The notes under the pieces are model-generated. The model did not search any database and was not told the origin of the DNA. It was given only the letters and a program-made list of their open reading frames with translations. This document shows, in pieces, positions 1 to 8,490 of a stretch of DNA of 64,000 bases (the first letter of the stretch is position 1; every line of letters starts with the position of its first letter). A program made the translations under genes and the position numbers. Where the stretch lies: assembly GCA_036835325.1 (NCBI GenBank), contig DAITMF010000013.1, positions 1-64,000 of the forward strand. Direction: 5' to 3'. Source of the DNA: CAMCHP01 sp036835325 (lineage in GTDB: Bacteria; Bacteroidota; Bacteroidia; Flavobacteriales_D; Sanyastnellaceae).

Positions 1-59
1 GATAACAAATCATAAAATTGTATGGTTACTGCTTTAGGACGGGTAATTTCGCAGTCAGT

Positions 60-2066
60 ATGCTGCGCCAAAAACGAGTTAAGGTTTCCCTCAGCTCAAA
101 ATCAGTAAGGGAATTGGGTCAATTCGCATTGGCCTTTGTGCTTGCAGTGCTGTGCCTTTACTGCGGCAGTTTTGAAGCTTCTGCCCAGGGGGTAAAGCGA
201 GAGAATGCCAGTTTTGGGAGCTTAGACAATGGCACGGCACAATTCACGCACACTCTAAATGCTTCCGGTGATTCGTTGCTTAACGGAGCGTACACCTTTT
301 CATCGGTGCTTGCGGGCGATGATTCCACGAAGGTTTTCTACGAAATTTCAGGTGCCTATGCATTGGGTAAGGCAGAAGGCAAGTGGGAATTTGTTCGAAT
401 TGAGCTCACGCCATCCGGGAAACCGTATGCGCAAGACTTCGCGATTGTACAACCGGCGGTTGGCATCGAAACGAATCTTGAAGCCACTTTTGTCAAAGGC
501 GCGCCGACCGGCCGATGGAGGGTGCAACAGCGCATTGCTGACGAAGCCAACCCTGTCGCGGGAACAAACCTCATCGCGCTCATTCACCTTTCACAGGCTA
601 CCGCATCCGGAGCTTTTGAGTACCGCAATGCCGGTTGTGAGGTAGTCGGCTCCTTTGATCAAGAGGGAAAGTTGCATGGCACATGGACCATCGCCTTCAA
701 CCAAACACCTTTGGAGGCTGTCGAAACGCGTGAATACCGCAACGGTGTTTTGGTGCAGCACAGGGTGAAACTTCCAGACTCGATGTATGAATTGGCCAAC
801 GACTCGGCCTTGCTGGAATCTTTAAATGACAAAGAGCTCAGGACCTTTGATTTTGGCACACTGCCAACAGCGATTTTGATGAAGAGGGTTCGCCACGTTG
901 AAGAAGCAGCAAACCTCGTAAAGATGTCCGATGCCGCCATTGCAGAGGCGCTTGAAGTATTCGGTATAGGCTCTACCTCACCTGTTTTTCAGCAAGGTGA
1001 CGGAATGGCAAAGGTCAATCCCGTGCAGGTGCGATTTCGACAGATTCCAATCTTAAGGGATGAGAAAATCCTCAATCAGCAAATCGCCAACACAGCTCAG
1101 CAAATTGTGAATGAAAGTGAGGTTTTCCTAACGAGTCCGACCGTTGAGATGGCGCGGCTTAGCAACGAGCAGGTTGCCCGCCAATGCGCCGAATTGGAAG
1201 TGCTGCTTGAGGTCAGCAACGACGTATTCAAATTGTGCGCGGAACTCGATGATGAAGAGCTGAGCTTTGTTGACAGAAACGCATGGTTTCAAATGAATTA
1301 CGAAACACCAAGTTGGCCGGTGGTAATCAACTTCGAATTTGGTGAAACCACCGAAAGCATCGCATTTCTAAACTACACTGCCTTCGGTGATACTGCCGAT
1401 CGAGCTGCGCTTCTCGAAGCCTTGAACCGTATGTTTGCCGAAGTGCAAGGTACAATTGATCAAGTGATGAACCAGCTGCGAGTTGCTGAGCTTGACACTT
1501 ACCTGACCCAACGTGAAGAAGCGTTGATGATCCGTCGTGACTCGTTGAACAGTTTGTTTTCAAGCGAGAACTCTCCGCTAACGAACCAAAACCATACCAG
1601 CGTTGCTCAAGGCGTGCGGAAGTCGCTTGACTTGGCTTTCGAGCAATATGCCAGAATCGATGTTTCGATGCGGGGAGGTGAGATCGACAATCTTGAACAG
1701 TGCTTGCTTTTTACCGAAGGTTTGCACGATGCGTTGAGCAAGTTACCATTGCGCATTGATCGAATCGACCGTGAATACACTCGGTCAGTTTGGAATCCGT
1801 ACACCTATACCTTTATGGAGGAGGTTCAAAAAGAGCGCATTTACAAAGCCTACAACCAGTTTATCCTTCCGCATTTCATTTCTGAAATCAACGCGAGCGC
1901 TTCGTGCCATGCGTACGAGGCAATACCGCGCTTGTTGATTGCCTTGCACGACCGATTGGTGCAGTTGCTCAATGAAGACACTGCACAAGTGGAGAAGGAT
2001 TTGCGCCGCGTTAGCTCTCCCATCGAGGCGGCTGCAATTTTAGAAATAACCCTGCCCAATCAATGA
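60..2066 (+). CDS. Exported protein of unknown function with MORN-like repeats
   Basis: I do not recognise a named family. The frame is closed by a stop at 3-5, and the first ATG is at 60, giving about 668 residues; an upstream TTG at 18 would add 14 residues in front of the export signal and is less likely. A hydrophobic stretch around residues 20-38 followed by ASAQG looks like a signal peptide, so the protein is probably periplasmic or surface exposed. Between about residues 80 and 215 three loosely spaced motifs (GKAEGKWEF, GAPTGRWRV, GKLHGTWTI) resemble MORN_2/YwqK-type beta-hairpins. The rest is acidic, mostly helical and without catalytic motifs I can name. Its stop overlaps the next start (ATGA), and the third gene of the unit also carries MORN repeats, so the three products probably work together. 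Confidence 0.75.
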   Translation: MLRQKRVKVSLSSKSVRELGQFALAFVLAVLCLYCGSFEASAQGVKRENASFGSLDNGTAQFTHTLNASGDSLLNGAYTFSSVLAGDDSTKVFYEISGAYALGKAEGKWEFVRIELTPSGKPYAQDFAIVQPAVGIETNLEATFVKGAPTGRWRVQQRIADEANPVAGTNLIALIHLSQATASGAFEYRNAGCEVVGSFDQEGKLHGTWTIAFNQTPLEAVETREYRNGVLVQHRVKLPDSMYELANDSALLESLNDKELRTFDFGTLPTAILMKRVRHVEEAANLVKMSDAAIAEALEVFGIGSTSPVFQQGDGMAKVNPVQVRFRQIPILRDEKILNQQIANTAQQIVNESEVFLTSPTVEMARLSNEQVARQCAELEVLLEVSNDVFKLCAELDDEELSFVDRNAWFQMNYETPSWPVVINFEFGETTESIAFLNYTAFGDTADRAALLEALNRMFAEVQGTIDQVMNQLRVAELDTYLTQREEALMIRRDSLNSLFSSENSPLTNQNHTSVAQGVRKSLDLAFEQYARIDVSMRGGEIDNLEQCLLFTEGLHDALSKLPLRIDRIDREYTRSVWNPYTYTFMEEVQKERIYKAYNQFILPHFISEINASASCHAYEAIPRLLIALHDRLVQLLNEDTAQVEKDLRRVSSPIEAAAILEITLPNQ

Positions 2067-2881
2067 AAGCGCTTAACCTACCTAAAAGGTTCGGGCTGTT
2101 CATCGCGTTGCTTCTTGCTTCGCAAGGATGGGGACAAGAAACCGAGATCCCTGTCGATTTCGTAGAACCTTCTGACGCTTTTTGGCTTGGAACCTACAGC
2201 AATTTCAGGGTAACGGATAAACTCTTTTGGGCAGCTGAAACCCATTTCAGAACGGTGGGAACCGAAGCATTTCCGTATTTCGGACGGATGGGGCAACTCT
2301 ACAACCGCCACGGTGTTAAGTACCTCTTTTCAAAAAACTTCAGTGCGACAGTGGGTGGGGTTTTACGACTTGATTTTTCTCCCGACCCCGGAAACGACAA
2401 CCTGAGAAAATTGATTTTGGAACCGCGTATCTGGCATGAATACCTGTTTGCCATGCCGTTGGGAAGGATGATGGTGTACCACAGGTTGCGCATCGAGCAC
2501 CGATGGAGCAAGGGCCATGAATTCGAAGAAGAGTACATCTACCGTGATCGTTGGCGCTACAAAATACTCGCCAAAATACCCATCAACAAGCTCACCCTTC
2601 AGCCCGGCGCTTTTTACTTCAGTCCGGATATCGAACTCATCCTCCAAAGTGGAAAACCAGTAGGAGGAAGTGCAATTGAAGATTTGCGCATTTACCCAAT
2701 TATAGGGTACATACACAACGCTCGCTTAGGGTACTCAGCCGGATTCATGTACACCATGGGCCAGCGGTTGGGAAATCCGACCCAATTCAGACAACGATAC
2801 ATTCTTCGATTGAACTGCTACCTTTCGTTGGATTGGAGAAAAATCGAAGACCGAATTCCTAAGGCTAAGCTTTACGACTAA
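2063..2881 (+). CDS. DUF2490-type outer-membrane beta-barrel protein
   Basis: Predicted outer-membrane protein of 272 residues. A signal peptide (positively charged MKALNLPKRF, then a hydrophobic core ending near SQGWGQ) is followed by short alternating amphipathic strands rich in Trp and Tyr, with motifs such as WHEYLF, RLRIEHRW and YRDRWRYK typical of the DUF2490 family common in Bacteroidota. That family has no established biochemical function; a membrane barrel is inferred from strand pattern and aromatic content. The ATG overlaps the stop of the upstream gene by four bases, and the downstream gene starts on the last base of its stop codon, so all three are translationally coupled. The specific substrate or partner cannot be told from sequence. 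Confidence 0.75.
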   Translation: MKALNLPKRFGLFIALLLASQGWGQETEIPVDFVEPSDAFWLGTYSNFRVTDKLFWAAETHFRTVGTEAFPYFGRMGQLYNRHGVKYLFSKNFSATVGGVLRLDFSPDPGNDNLRKLILEPRIWHEYLFAMPLGRMMVYHRLRIEHRWSKGHEFEEEYIYRDRWRYKILAKIPINKLTLQPGAFYFSPDIELILQSGKPVGGSAIEDLRIYPIIGYIHNARLGYSAGFMYTMGQRLGNPTQFRQRYILRLNCYLSLDWRKIEDRIPKAKLYD

Positions 2882-3762
2882 TGGCTGTGCGAATATTCCG
2901 ACCGAAATCTTTACTGCTGCTTACCGGTGTATTCAGCCTGGTGTTGCTTTACGCCCTACTCGTTGAACGAAAGCAACGGTTAAGCATGAACGCGACCGAG
3001 TCTGATCTGCGAGCGCAACTTGACAGTTCTGAACGCCGACTTGATGTGTACAGTCGTTTACTCGGTTTTGACTCCGTGTTCGTTGGTGATCGTGATGTGA
3101 GCATGGCACAGCGCATGCTCGATTCGCTCTACGAAGTGCACGGAAGTGCGAACACGGAGGCATTTCGTATCAGACGAGCATTCATTGACTGGGTAAGTGG
3201 TTTGAACAATCAGAACAACTTTGTCCTTCCAACCACTGCTCAAGAAGGGCAGAAAAACAAAGAATACCTGCAACTGTCTCAACTTGTTGACAGTCTGACA
3301 CAGGCCAACAAAGTCATACAATCGAATGCTCGAAGAGATTTTGAGGCACTTTCTGCTGAACTTGATAAGCTTCGAAACGACTTGCGCAAGCAGGAACGCA
3401 TTAAGGTGATTTCATTTCCGGGGCAAAATGGCGCAACAGTGCATTACTTGGGAGAAGTTGCTAACGGACAAGCCAATGGCGGTGGCATTGGTATTTGGAC
3501 CACCGGAAGTGTTTTTCGAGGCGATTGGAGGAACAACCTCAGACATGGTCAAGGCAATTTCCAATGGGCCGATGGTGAAAAGTACATCGGGGCCTATGTG
3601 AACGGTAAACGCGAAGGAATGGGCGTTTACCTTTGGCCTTCAGGCGATAAGTACGACGGCGAATGGAAAAACGATCGCCGCAATGGTCAGGGCACACTTT
3701 ACGACCTTGACGGCCGCATTGTATTTAGCGGTTTGTGGGTGGATGACCAACCCAAAAATTGA
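2881..3762 (+). CDS. Membrane-anchored coiled-coil protein with C-terminal MORN repeats
   Basis: A 293-residue protein with one N-terminal transmembrane helix (about residues 9-26, LLLLTGVFSLVLLYALL), a long polar helical region rich in Gln, Glu, Arg and Leu (about 30-175) that is probably coiled coil, and four to five MORN repeats from about residue 185 to the end (for example FRGDWRNNLRHGQGNFQW and YDGEWKNDRRNGQGTLY). MORN repeats form elongated beta-hairpin arrays that usually bind lipid or protein partners; no enzyme domain is present. The start ATG shares a base with the preceding TAA, so it is translationally coupled to the DUF2490 gene. Role unknown; a scaffold for an envelope complex with the two upstream products is my inference. 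Confidence 0.8.
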   Translation: MAVRIFRPKSLLLLTGVFSLVLLYALLVERKQRLSMNATESDLRAQLDSSERRLDVYSRLLGFDSVFVGDRDVSMAQRMLDSLYEVHGSANTEAFRIRRAFIDWVSGLNNQNNFVLPTTAQEGQKNKEYLQLSQLVDSLTQANKVIQSNARRDFEALSAELDKLRNDLRKQERIKVISFPGQNGATVHYLGEVANGQANGGGIGIWTTGSVFRGDWRNNLRHGQGNFQWADGEKYIGAYVNGKREGMGVYLWPSGDKYDGEWKNDRRNGQGTLYDLDGRIVFSGLWVDDQPKN

Positions 3763-3774
3763 TGTTCGAGGGCA

Positions 3775-4944
3775 TCAATCGGCGAAGAACCGAATCTGTC
3801 GCCGGTCAATAATGTGCACATCCTTGTAATAATAGTGCAAAATGCTGCGGCAATCGTAGCCGAGCTGCCCCATGCGCATACCGCCTTCTTGGCAGAGTCC
3901 AACACCGTGACCGAAACCTCGTCCCATGAACCGAACGCTATCGCCTTGCTCATGCACAACGAAAAAGGCCGAACGTAAGCCAAGGTCACGGCGCACGCTT
4001 GTCATGCGCACACGTGCAGAACTGTCAGCAAAGAAGTGCGGCCGCATACTCGGTTGGTAGGCATGTAAAAAAGCACTATCGGTGGTAGCCTGAGCCCCAT
4101 TCGCAGCATGTTTTTGGAGGTACGAACTCCACTCACTTCGCTTGATGCGTTTTTCCCACTGACTGTTGGGCATGGCCAAGCAGAAGGTGTCAGGCCGCCC
4201 AACAAGGTAGGAGAGGGGTTTGCTCCAAACGTGCTCAGCATTGAGTGTTTGTCCGCCACAATTGCTGTGAAAAGCTGCCGTTATGAGCTTGATGTTGTGA
4301 TCAACCAGCACTTGGTCTTTCGTGGCTGCTGTGGCTTCAATAATTAGGGGTTCAAAACGCGCTTTTCCTTTGTAGGCTTGGCAGTGTACTTCATCGCAGA
4401 GGTGAAAACCCTGAGTGGCATGGCGGTGCAGGTTGGCCAGTGCATAGGTGCGCGCGATGAGCGATTGCACCTTGTAATACTCAAGGGTGTGCCCTTTGCC
4501 TGATTCAGCCTCGGTTACCCCTTCAACATAGCGGTCGAGCCACGCTTCGTTGACCAAATAGAGCTTTCCGGCCTGCGAGCGCACAATCAGATTGTCAGGG
4601 TAAACGCGCTCGAAAGTTGACTTTCCGGCGTGTACCTTCAGGCGCAAAACGCCTGCGGTGCTGCCTTTTACCACCACGCGTTTGTACTTGCCGATGACGG
4701 CATTTCCGCTCATGACCACAACCAACTCGCCCGATGCTGTGAAACTGAGTTTTTGGCCGGCTTCCAGCGTTCGCAACGTTTTGCCGTCGGCGATTAGTTG
4801 GTAGCTACCTTCAACGCGCGAAACCTCAGCCTTGCTAACGCTCCGTCCGCCGTTCAAGCCGATGCGCACAATATCTTCTTGCTGCGAAAGCGCAAGCTGC
4901 GGCAAGAAAGCCAGCCAAAGAAATGCCGTGAAAATGCGAAGCAT
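3775..4944 (-). CDS. SpoIID/LytB domain protein, probable peptidoglycan lytic enzyme
   Basis: A 389-residue exported protein (signal peptide at residues 1-20 ending LALSQQ) whose C-terminal two thirds is a SpoIID/LytB domain. The family signatures are visible: RYVEGVTEAESGKGH...KVQSLIARTYAL, where the Glu of EAES aligns with the catalytic Glu of SpoIID; a DEVHCQAYKG block; and near the end GRGFGHGVGLCQEGGMRMGQ. SpoIID enzymes cleave glycan strands stripped of stem peptides. This lineage does not sporulate, so the role is more likely in vegetative wall remodelling or septum processing. It is convergent with the MORN gene and lies just after lpxB on the same strand, but has its own promoter-like box (TAAATTTG, 4949-4956) only four bases before the ATG, suggesting separate, possibly leaderless expression. 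Confidence 0.88.
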   Translation of the reverse strand: MLRIFTAFLWLAFLPQLALSQQEDIVRIGLNGGRSVSKAEVSRVEGSYQLIADGKTLRTLEAGQKLSFTASGELVVVMSGNAVIGKYKRVVVKGSTAGVLRLKVHAGKSTFERVYPDNLIVRSQAGKLYLVNEAWLDRYVEGVTEAESGKGHTLEYYKVQSLIARTYALANLHRHATQGFHLCDEVHCQAYKGKARFEPLIIEATAATKDQVLVDHNIKLITAAFHSNCGGQTLNAEHVWSKPLSYLVGRPDTFCLAMPNSQWEKRIKRSEWSSYLQKHAANGAQATTDSAFLHAYQPSMRPHFFADSSARVRMTSVRRDLGLRSAFFVVHEQGDSVRFMGRGFGHGVGLCQEGGMRMGQLGYDCRSILHYYYKDVHIIDRRQIRFFAD

Positions 4945-4948
4945 GCTA

Positions 4949-4956
4949 CAAATTTA
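4949..4956 (-). promoter_or_regulatory. Candidate -7 box (TAAATTTG) for the SpoIID-like gene
   Basis: Reads TAAATTTG on the minus strand, a match to the Bacteroidota housekeeping consensus TAnnTTTG. It overlaps the lpxB stop and ends four bases before the ATG at 4944, so a transcript from it would have almost no leader. No clear -33 element was identified. Confidence 0.45.
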
Positions 4957-6075
4957 ACGGGCCACTGTACGGTCGCGTTGCACCGTTCGTAGAGTTTTCA
5001 ACATGCCGGCTGCAGCACGCTCAGATGCACCGGCACCTCCGAGCATTTCTCGCAGCTCGGCAAACGCAGCGAATTGCGATTGCCGTTTCTGTTCATCGCA
5101 CAAAATCTGTTCCAATTCGTGTGCCAAACGCTCGGGGTTCATGTTGCGTTGGATGAGTTCGGTCACGGCTTCGCGATCAAGAATGAGGTTCACCAACGAG
5201 ATGAACCGAATGTTGACGATGCGTTTGGCAATGGCATAACTAACGGCGCTTCCCTTGTAGCATACGGCGAGTGGAATGCCGTGCAAGGCCGCCTCGAGGG
5301 TGGCCGTTCCACTGGTAACCAAGGCGGCATCGCACTCACCGAAAAGCGCATAGGTGCGACCAAATACAAGCGGCAGGTCTGTTCGGCCGGTAACTTCGTG
5401 GTAAAACTCGGCTGTTTGACCGGGTGCGCCTGCAATCACAAAGTCACAGTCGCCGCGTTGCTGAATAACCTCAAGCATGACCGGCAGCATGGTTTTGATC
5501 TCTTGCTTTCGCGAGCCAGGTAAGAGGGCGATTCGCGGTCGGGTGCTTTTTTCTTTTTTCGCTTGCGCGGATGAGCCAATGACGTCGAGCAAAGGATGGC
5601 CGACGAAATCAACGTCCATTCCGTGGTTGGCATAAAAGTCTTTTTCAAAGGGGAGGATGACGAACATGTTGGTCACATCGCATTTGATGCGTTTGATTCG
5701 TCCTTCTTTCCACGCCCAAATTTGGGGTGAGATGTAGTACAACACCGGGATGCCTTGTTCTCGGCACCAAGTGGCAATGCGCAGGTTGAAACCGGGGTAG
5801 TCAATGAGCACAACCGCATCGGGTTTGTACTGGGCGATGTCGTTTTTGCAAAACCGCAGGTTACCAAAAATCGTGCGCAGATTCAGTAGCACTTCAATGA
5901 AACCCATAAAGGCCAGATCGCGGTAGTGCTTCACCACATCTGCACCTGCTTCGCTCATGAGGTCGCCACCCCATGCGCGAAAATCAGTTTCAGGCGCCTG
6001 CTTGCGAAGTGCTTTGATGAGGTTGGCGCCATGCAAATCGCCCGATGCTTCACCGGCAATCAGGTAGAGCTTCAC
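4954..6075 (-). CDS. lpxB: Lipid-A-disaccharide synthase
   Basis: LpxB, a GT19 glycosyltransferase that joins UDP-2,3-diacylglucosamine to lipid X to form the lipid A disaccharide, acting at the inner face of the cytoplasmic membrane. The 373-residue length fits the family. The N-terminal IAGEASGDLHGANLIKAL block, the PDAVVLIDYPGFNLR block, YYISPQIWAWKEGRIK and LLPGSRKQEI are all characteristic. The start is GTG at 6073-6075, inside a GTGA overlap with the stop of the small membrane protein gene upstream, which fixes the start and implies translational coupling. It is the last gene of a surE, small membrane protein, lpxB unit. The presence of lpxB supports a Gram-negative lipid-A-containing outer membrane. 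Confidence 0.96.
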   Translation of the reverse strand: MKLYLIAGEASGDLHGANLIKALRKQAPETDFRAWGGDLMSEAGADVVKHYRDLAFMGFIEVLLNLRTIFGNLRFCKNDIAQYKPDAVVLIDYPGFNLRIATWCREQGIPVLYYISPQIWAWKEGRIKRIKCDVTNMFVILPFEKDFYANHGMDVDFVGHPLLDVIGSSAQAKKEKSTRPRIALLPGSRKQEIKTMLPVMLEVIQQRGDCDFVIAGAPGQTAEFYHEVTGRTDLPLVFGRTYALFGECDAALVTSGTATLEAALHGIPLAVCYKGSAVSYAIAKRIVNIRFISLVNLILDREAVTELIQRNMNPERLAHELEQILCDEQKRQSQFAAFAELREMLGGAGASERAAAGMLKTLRTVQRDRTVAR

Positions 6076-6371
6076 TGGTTGTAGTAGATAATGAACGGAA
6101 CCATAAAAAGCACCGCAGCAATAATGCCTCGCACCATTCGGTAGTACTCAGCACGATTGGCGAAGAAAAAGATGATGACATTCAACAGAGCGCTAACGGT
6201 GAGAATTTTGTCTTTGAACAAGTCTGAACCCAAAAAGATTTCGTTAATAAAGTACTGAACAGACATGTTGTTGGCGATGGCCCAAATCAAAGCGATGGTG
6301 AAGAAGCCGGCGACATTGCCAATCATACCGATTATGAAGCCGCCAAGAAAGTTGTCAAGCCGTTGCCTCAT
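6072..6371 (-). CDS. Small integral membrane protein of unknown function
   Basis: About 99 residues starting MRQRLDNFLGG. The ATG at 6369-6371 overlaps the surE stop as ATGA, so I prefer it over an in-frame codon at 6386 that would overlap more. Three hydrophobic stretches (about residues 9-35, 50-74 and 82-96) mark it as an inner-membrane protein; no catalytic motif is visible. It sits between surE and lpxB with four-base overlaps on both sides, so it is made together with them. Function unknown; a small accessory of envelope biogenesis is only a guess from context. Confidence 0.8.
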   Translation of the reverse strand: MRQRLDNFLGGFIIGMIGNVAGFFTIALIWAIANNMSVQYFINEIFLGSDLFKDKILTVSALLNVIIFFFANRAEYYRMVRGIIAAVLFMVPFIIYYNQ

Positions 6372-7147
6372 AACTCCAAGTCCCATTGATTCAACTCACC
6401 GATGAGTTGGTGATTGGTCAAATCACACTGCGTGGGTACCACCGAAATGTAACCGTTTTCCAAGGCCCATTCATCGGTATCTTCGCCTTTGTCAGGGTTG
6501 ATAAACTTGCCAGACATCCAATAGTACTCGCCGCCCATGGGGTCAATGCGCTTGTCAAATGCATCGGCCCAGTAGCCATTCGCCTGACGGCAGATTTTGA
6601 TTCCTTTGAGTTCATCAACCGGCATCTTGGGAATGTTGACGTTCAAGCAGCTGCCTTTCGGCATACCGTGTTCAATGACGCTTTTGGCCAATTTCGTTAC
6701 GAATTTGCGTGACGGATTGAAATCGGCCAGGGCGCTGTGGTCAAGCAGCGAAAACCCGATGCTGGGAATTCCCTCCACAGCTCCTTCAACGGCGGCTGAC
6801 ATGGTGCCTGAATAAATCACATTGATCGATGAATTTGCACCGTGGTTAATGCCTGATACAAGCAAGTCGGGCCGGCGGTCAAGTATGCGGTAAACGGCCA
6901 GTTTCACGCAGTCGACGGGAGTTCCGGTGCAGGCAAAAGCGCGCACTCCGGCAACGTCGAAGCCCACTTCGTTTACGCGAAGCACATCGCGAATGGTTAC
7001 GGCGTGGCCCATGCCTGACTGAGCGCTATCGGGAGCTACCACAACAACATCACCAAGGTGTACCATTTCTTCTACCAGAGTGCGTATTCCTCCGGCAAAG
7101 ATGCCGTCGTCGTTGGTGACGAGAATGAGCGGACGTTTTGTTTCCAT
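6368..7147 (-). CDS. surE: 5'/3'-nucleotidase SurE
   Basis: SurE family survival protein, a divalent-metal-dependent phosphatase that removes phosphate from nucleoside monophosphates and short polyphosphate. The 259-residue length is typical. The N-terminal ILVTNDDGIFAGGI carries the metal-binding Asp pair, followed by VVVAPDSAQSGMGHAVT and SGINHGANSSINVIYSGT with the conserved Asn and Ser of the active site. The ATG at 7145-7147 is preceded by a TACCTTTG box at 7168-7175. It heads a coupled three-gene unit with a small membrane protein and lpxB; this pairing with lpxB is often seen in Bacteroidota. Confidence 0.95.
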   Translation of the reverse strand: METKRPLILVTNDDGIFAGGIRTLVEEMVHLGDVVVVAPDSAQSGMGHAVTIRDVLRVNEVGFDVAGVRAFACTGTPVDCVKLAVYRILDRRPDLLVSGINHGANSSINVIYSGTMSAAVEGAVEGIPSIGFSLLDHSALADFNPSRKFVTKLAKSVIEHGMPKGSCLNVNIPKMPVDELKGIKICRQANGYWADAFDKRIDPMGGEYYWMSGKFINPDKGEDTDEWALENGYISVVPTQCDLTNHQLIGELNQWDLEL

Positions 7148-7167
7148 GCAAGTGTGCGTAAGCGTTT

Positions 7168-7175
7168 CAAAGGTA
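7168..7175 (-). promoter_or_regulatory. Candidate -7 box (TACCTTTG) for surE-lpxB unit
   Basis: Minus-strand TACCTTTG matches TAnnTTTG and lies about 20 bases before the surE ATG, in the intergenic space between surE and the divergent T9SS protein gene. The -33 element is not clear. Confidence 0.5.
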
Positions 7176-7238
7176 AGGATTCCGATTCAACGCAACGATT
7201 GGTAAGCTGCAATGGCAAGGGTTTTGTAGTTTAGGTGT

Positions 7239-7841
7239 ATGAGACAAGGTTTGGTGGTCACCATCGTATGCGTGTTGCTGTCGTTTCAAGCGCTGGCTCA
7301 ACCGGGCAATGCCATTCTCAGTTCATTTACTGTTCAGCAAATTGGCGACTTTGTACGCGCTGATTTCGGCATTTTGGGCGGAGCTTCATGCTTCGGCGCC
7401 GAACTTCAACGCAGCACCGATGGCGAAAATTCTTGGGAAACCGTCGCCTCGATTTCAGGTGTTTGCGGCGGGTCAGAATTCACCGAGTACTACACGTTCA
7501 ATGATTACACGCCACTTCACGGGGTGCAAAATGTTTACCGACTCGAACTGGGTGGCGTGGGCCGCACCTTAACACGCGAGGTGTTTTTTACTGTGCTCGA
7601 TGATGGCATGTTGGTGTGGCCCAATCCGGTTCACGACCTGCTCAACATCCGTTGGGAAGGCCTCCCAACCAAACGCTACCGCGTAGTCATATCCGATTCA
7701 CGCGGAGTTCTGGTTGAAGAGATTGAACGTGTTGGCAACACCATCAGCATCGACCTATCGAGGCACCAATCGGGTGTGTACATCGTTTACCTGTTCGACG
7801 ACACAAATCAATTGCTCAAGTCGCGACGCGTACTGCGTTAG
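7239..7841 (+). CDS. Secreted protein with type IX secretion C-terminal sorting domain
   Basis: A 200-residue exported protein: signal peptide about residues 1-20 (CVLLSFQALAQ), a short beta-rich middle region (LQRSTDGENSWETV, then FNDYTPLHGVQNVYRLEL, the pattern seen before T9SS tails), and a C-terminal type A sorting domain from about residue 125: VWPNPVHDLLNIRW, ...YRVVISDSRGVLVEE, ...SIDLSRHQSGVYIVYL, ending KSRRVLR. That domain directs secretion through the type IX system and is normally removed at the surface. The middle region is too short to name an enzyme activity, so this is either a small adhesin-like cargo or a protein that is little more than the export tail. Confidence 0.85.
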   Translation: MRQGLVVTIVCVLLSFQALAQPGNAILSSFTVQQIGDFVRADFGILGGASCFGAELQRSTDGENSWETVASISGVCGGSEFTEYYTFNDYTPLHGVQNVYRLELGGVGRTLTREVFFTVLDDGMLVWPNPVHDLLNIRWEGLPTKRYRVVISDSRGVLVEEIERVGNTISIDLSRHQSGVYIVYLFDDTNQLLKSRRVLR

Positions 7842-7845
7842 GTGG

Positions 7846-7872
7846 CCATCCATCCCCATCCATCCAAAAAAA
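7846..7872 (+). repeat. CATCCATCC/A-tract element, double copy
   Basis: Two copies of CCATCCATCC-type sequence followed by seven A bases, in the spacer just before the ATG of the AhpD-like gene. One of about sixteen copies of this element in the window. Confidence 0.7.
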
Positions 7873-7880
7873 GAATACGA

Positions 7881-8480
7881 ATGCCTTTAGTGAACCCCAC
7901 CTCAACGTCAATTCGTCAAGGCGACTCAGAGCTCGAAGCGCTTGTAAAACTCTACGAAGAAACCCTCGGGTTTTGTCCGAACAGTGTGTTAACCATGTAC
8001 CACAGGCCTGCTATTGCGTATGCCTTCATTGAGCTGAATAAGGCCGTGATGGAAAACAAAGGCAAGGTTACCAGCCATTTGAAGCGATTGGTGGGGTATG
8101 CAAGCAGTTACGCGACCGGATGCCGCTACTGCCAAGCGCACACCATTCGGGCGGCTGAACGTTATGGCGCTGAGGCGCGCCAACTGGCTGAAGTATGGGA
8201 GTTTGAAACGAGCGACGCCTTCACTGAAGCCGAGCGGGCTGCCTTAGCGTTTTCAATTGCTGCATCAAGCGTGCCCAACGCGGTTGATGAAACAATTCAG
8301 GCGCGTATGCGCGCGCAATGGGACGACGGCGAAATCGTTGAAATTCTGGGCGTTATCGCTCTGTTTGGTTACCTCAACCGTTGGAACGACTCCATGGGCA
8401 CCACCCTTGAAGCACCGGCCGAAGACTCAGGTACGACCTATCTTTCACAAAAAGGCTGGTCGCGCGGCAAGCACGTTTAA
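7881..8480 (+). CDS. AhpD-like / carboxymuconolactone decarboxylase family protein
   Basis: About 199 residues with an alkylhydroperoxidase D-like fold. The core motif YATGCRYCQAHT (about residues 77-88) contains the CxxC...H arrangement used by this family as a peroxide-reducing redox centre, and a second half (FTEAERAALAFSIAASSVPNAV) matches the second helical repeat. Family members act in peroxide detoxification or as uncharacterised CMD-domain proteins; the substrate here is unknown. I place the start at the ATG at 7881 because the alternative GTG at 7842 would translate the dispersed CATCCATCC element into an unconserved HPHPSKKR leader. It follows the T9SS cargo gene with a 39-base gap and is convergent with the HerA-like ATPase gene. 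Confidence 0.85.
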   Translation: MPLVNPTSTSIRQGDSELEALVKLYEETLGFCPNSVLTMYHRPAIAYAFIELNKAVMENKGKVTSHLKRLVGYASSYATGCRYCQAHTIRAAERYGAEARQLAEVWEFETSDAFTEAERAALAFSIAASSVPNAVDETIQARMRAQWDDGEIVEILGVIALFGYLNRWNDSMGTTLEAPAEDSGTTYLSQKGWSRGKHV

Positions 8481-8490
8481 GCGAAATGGT

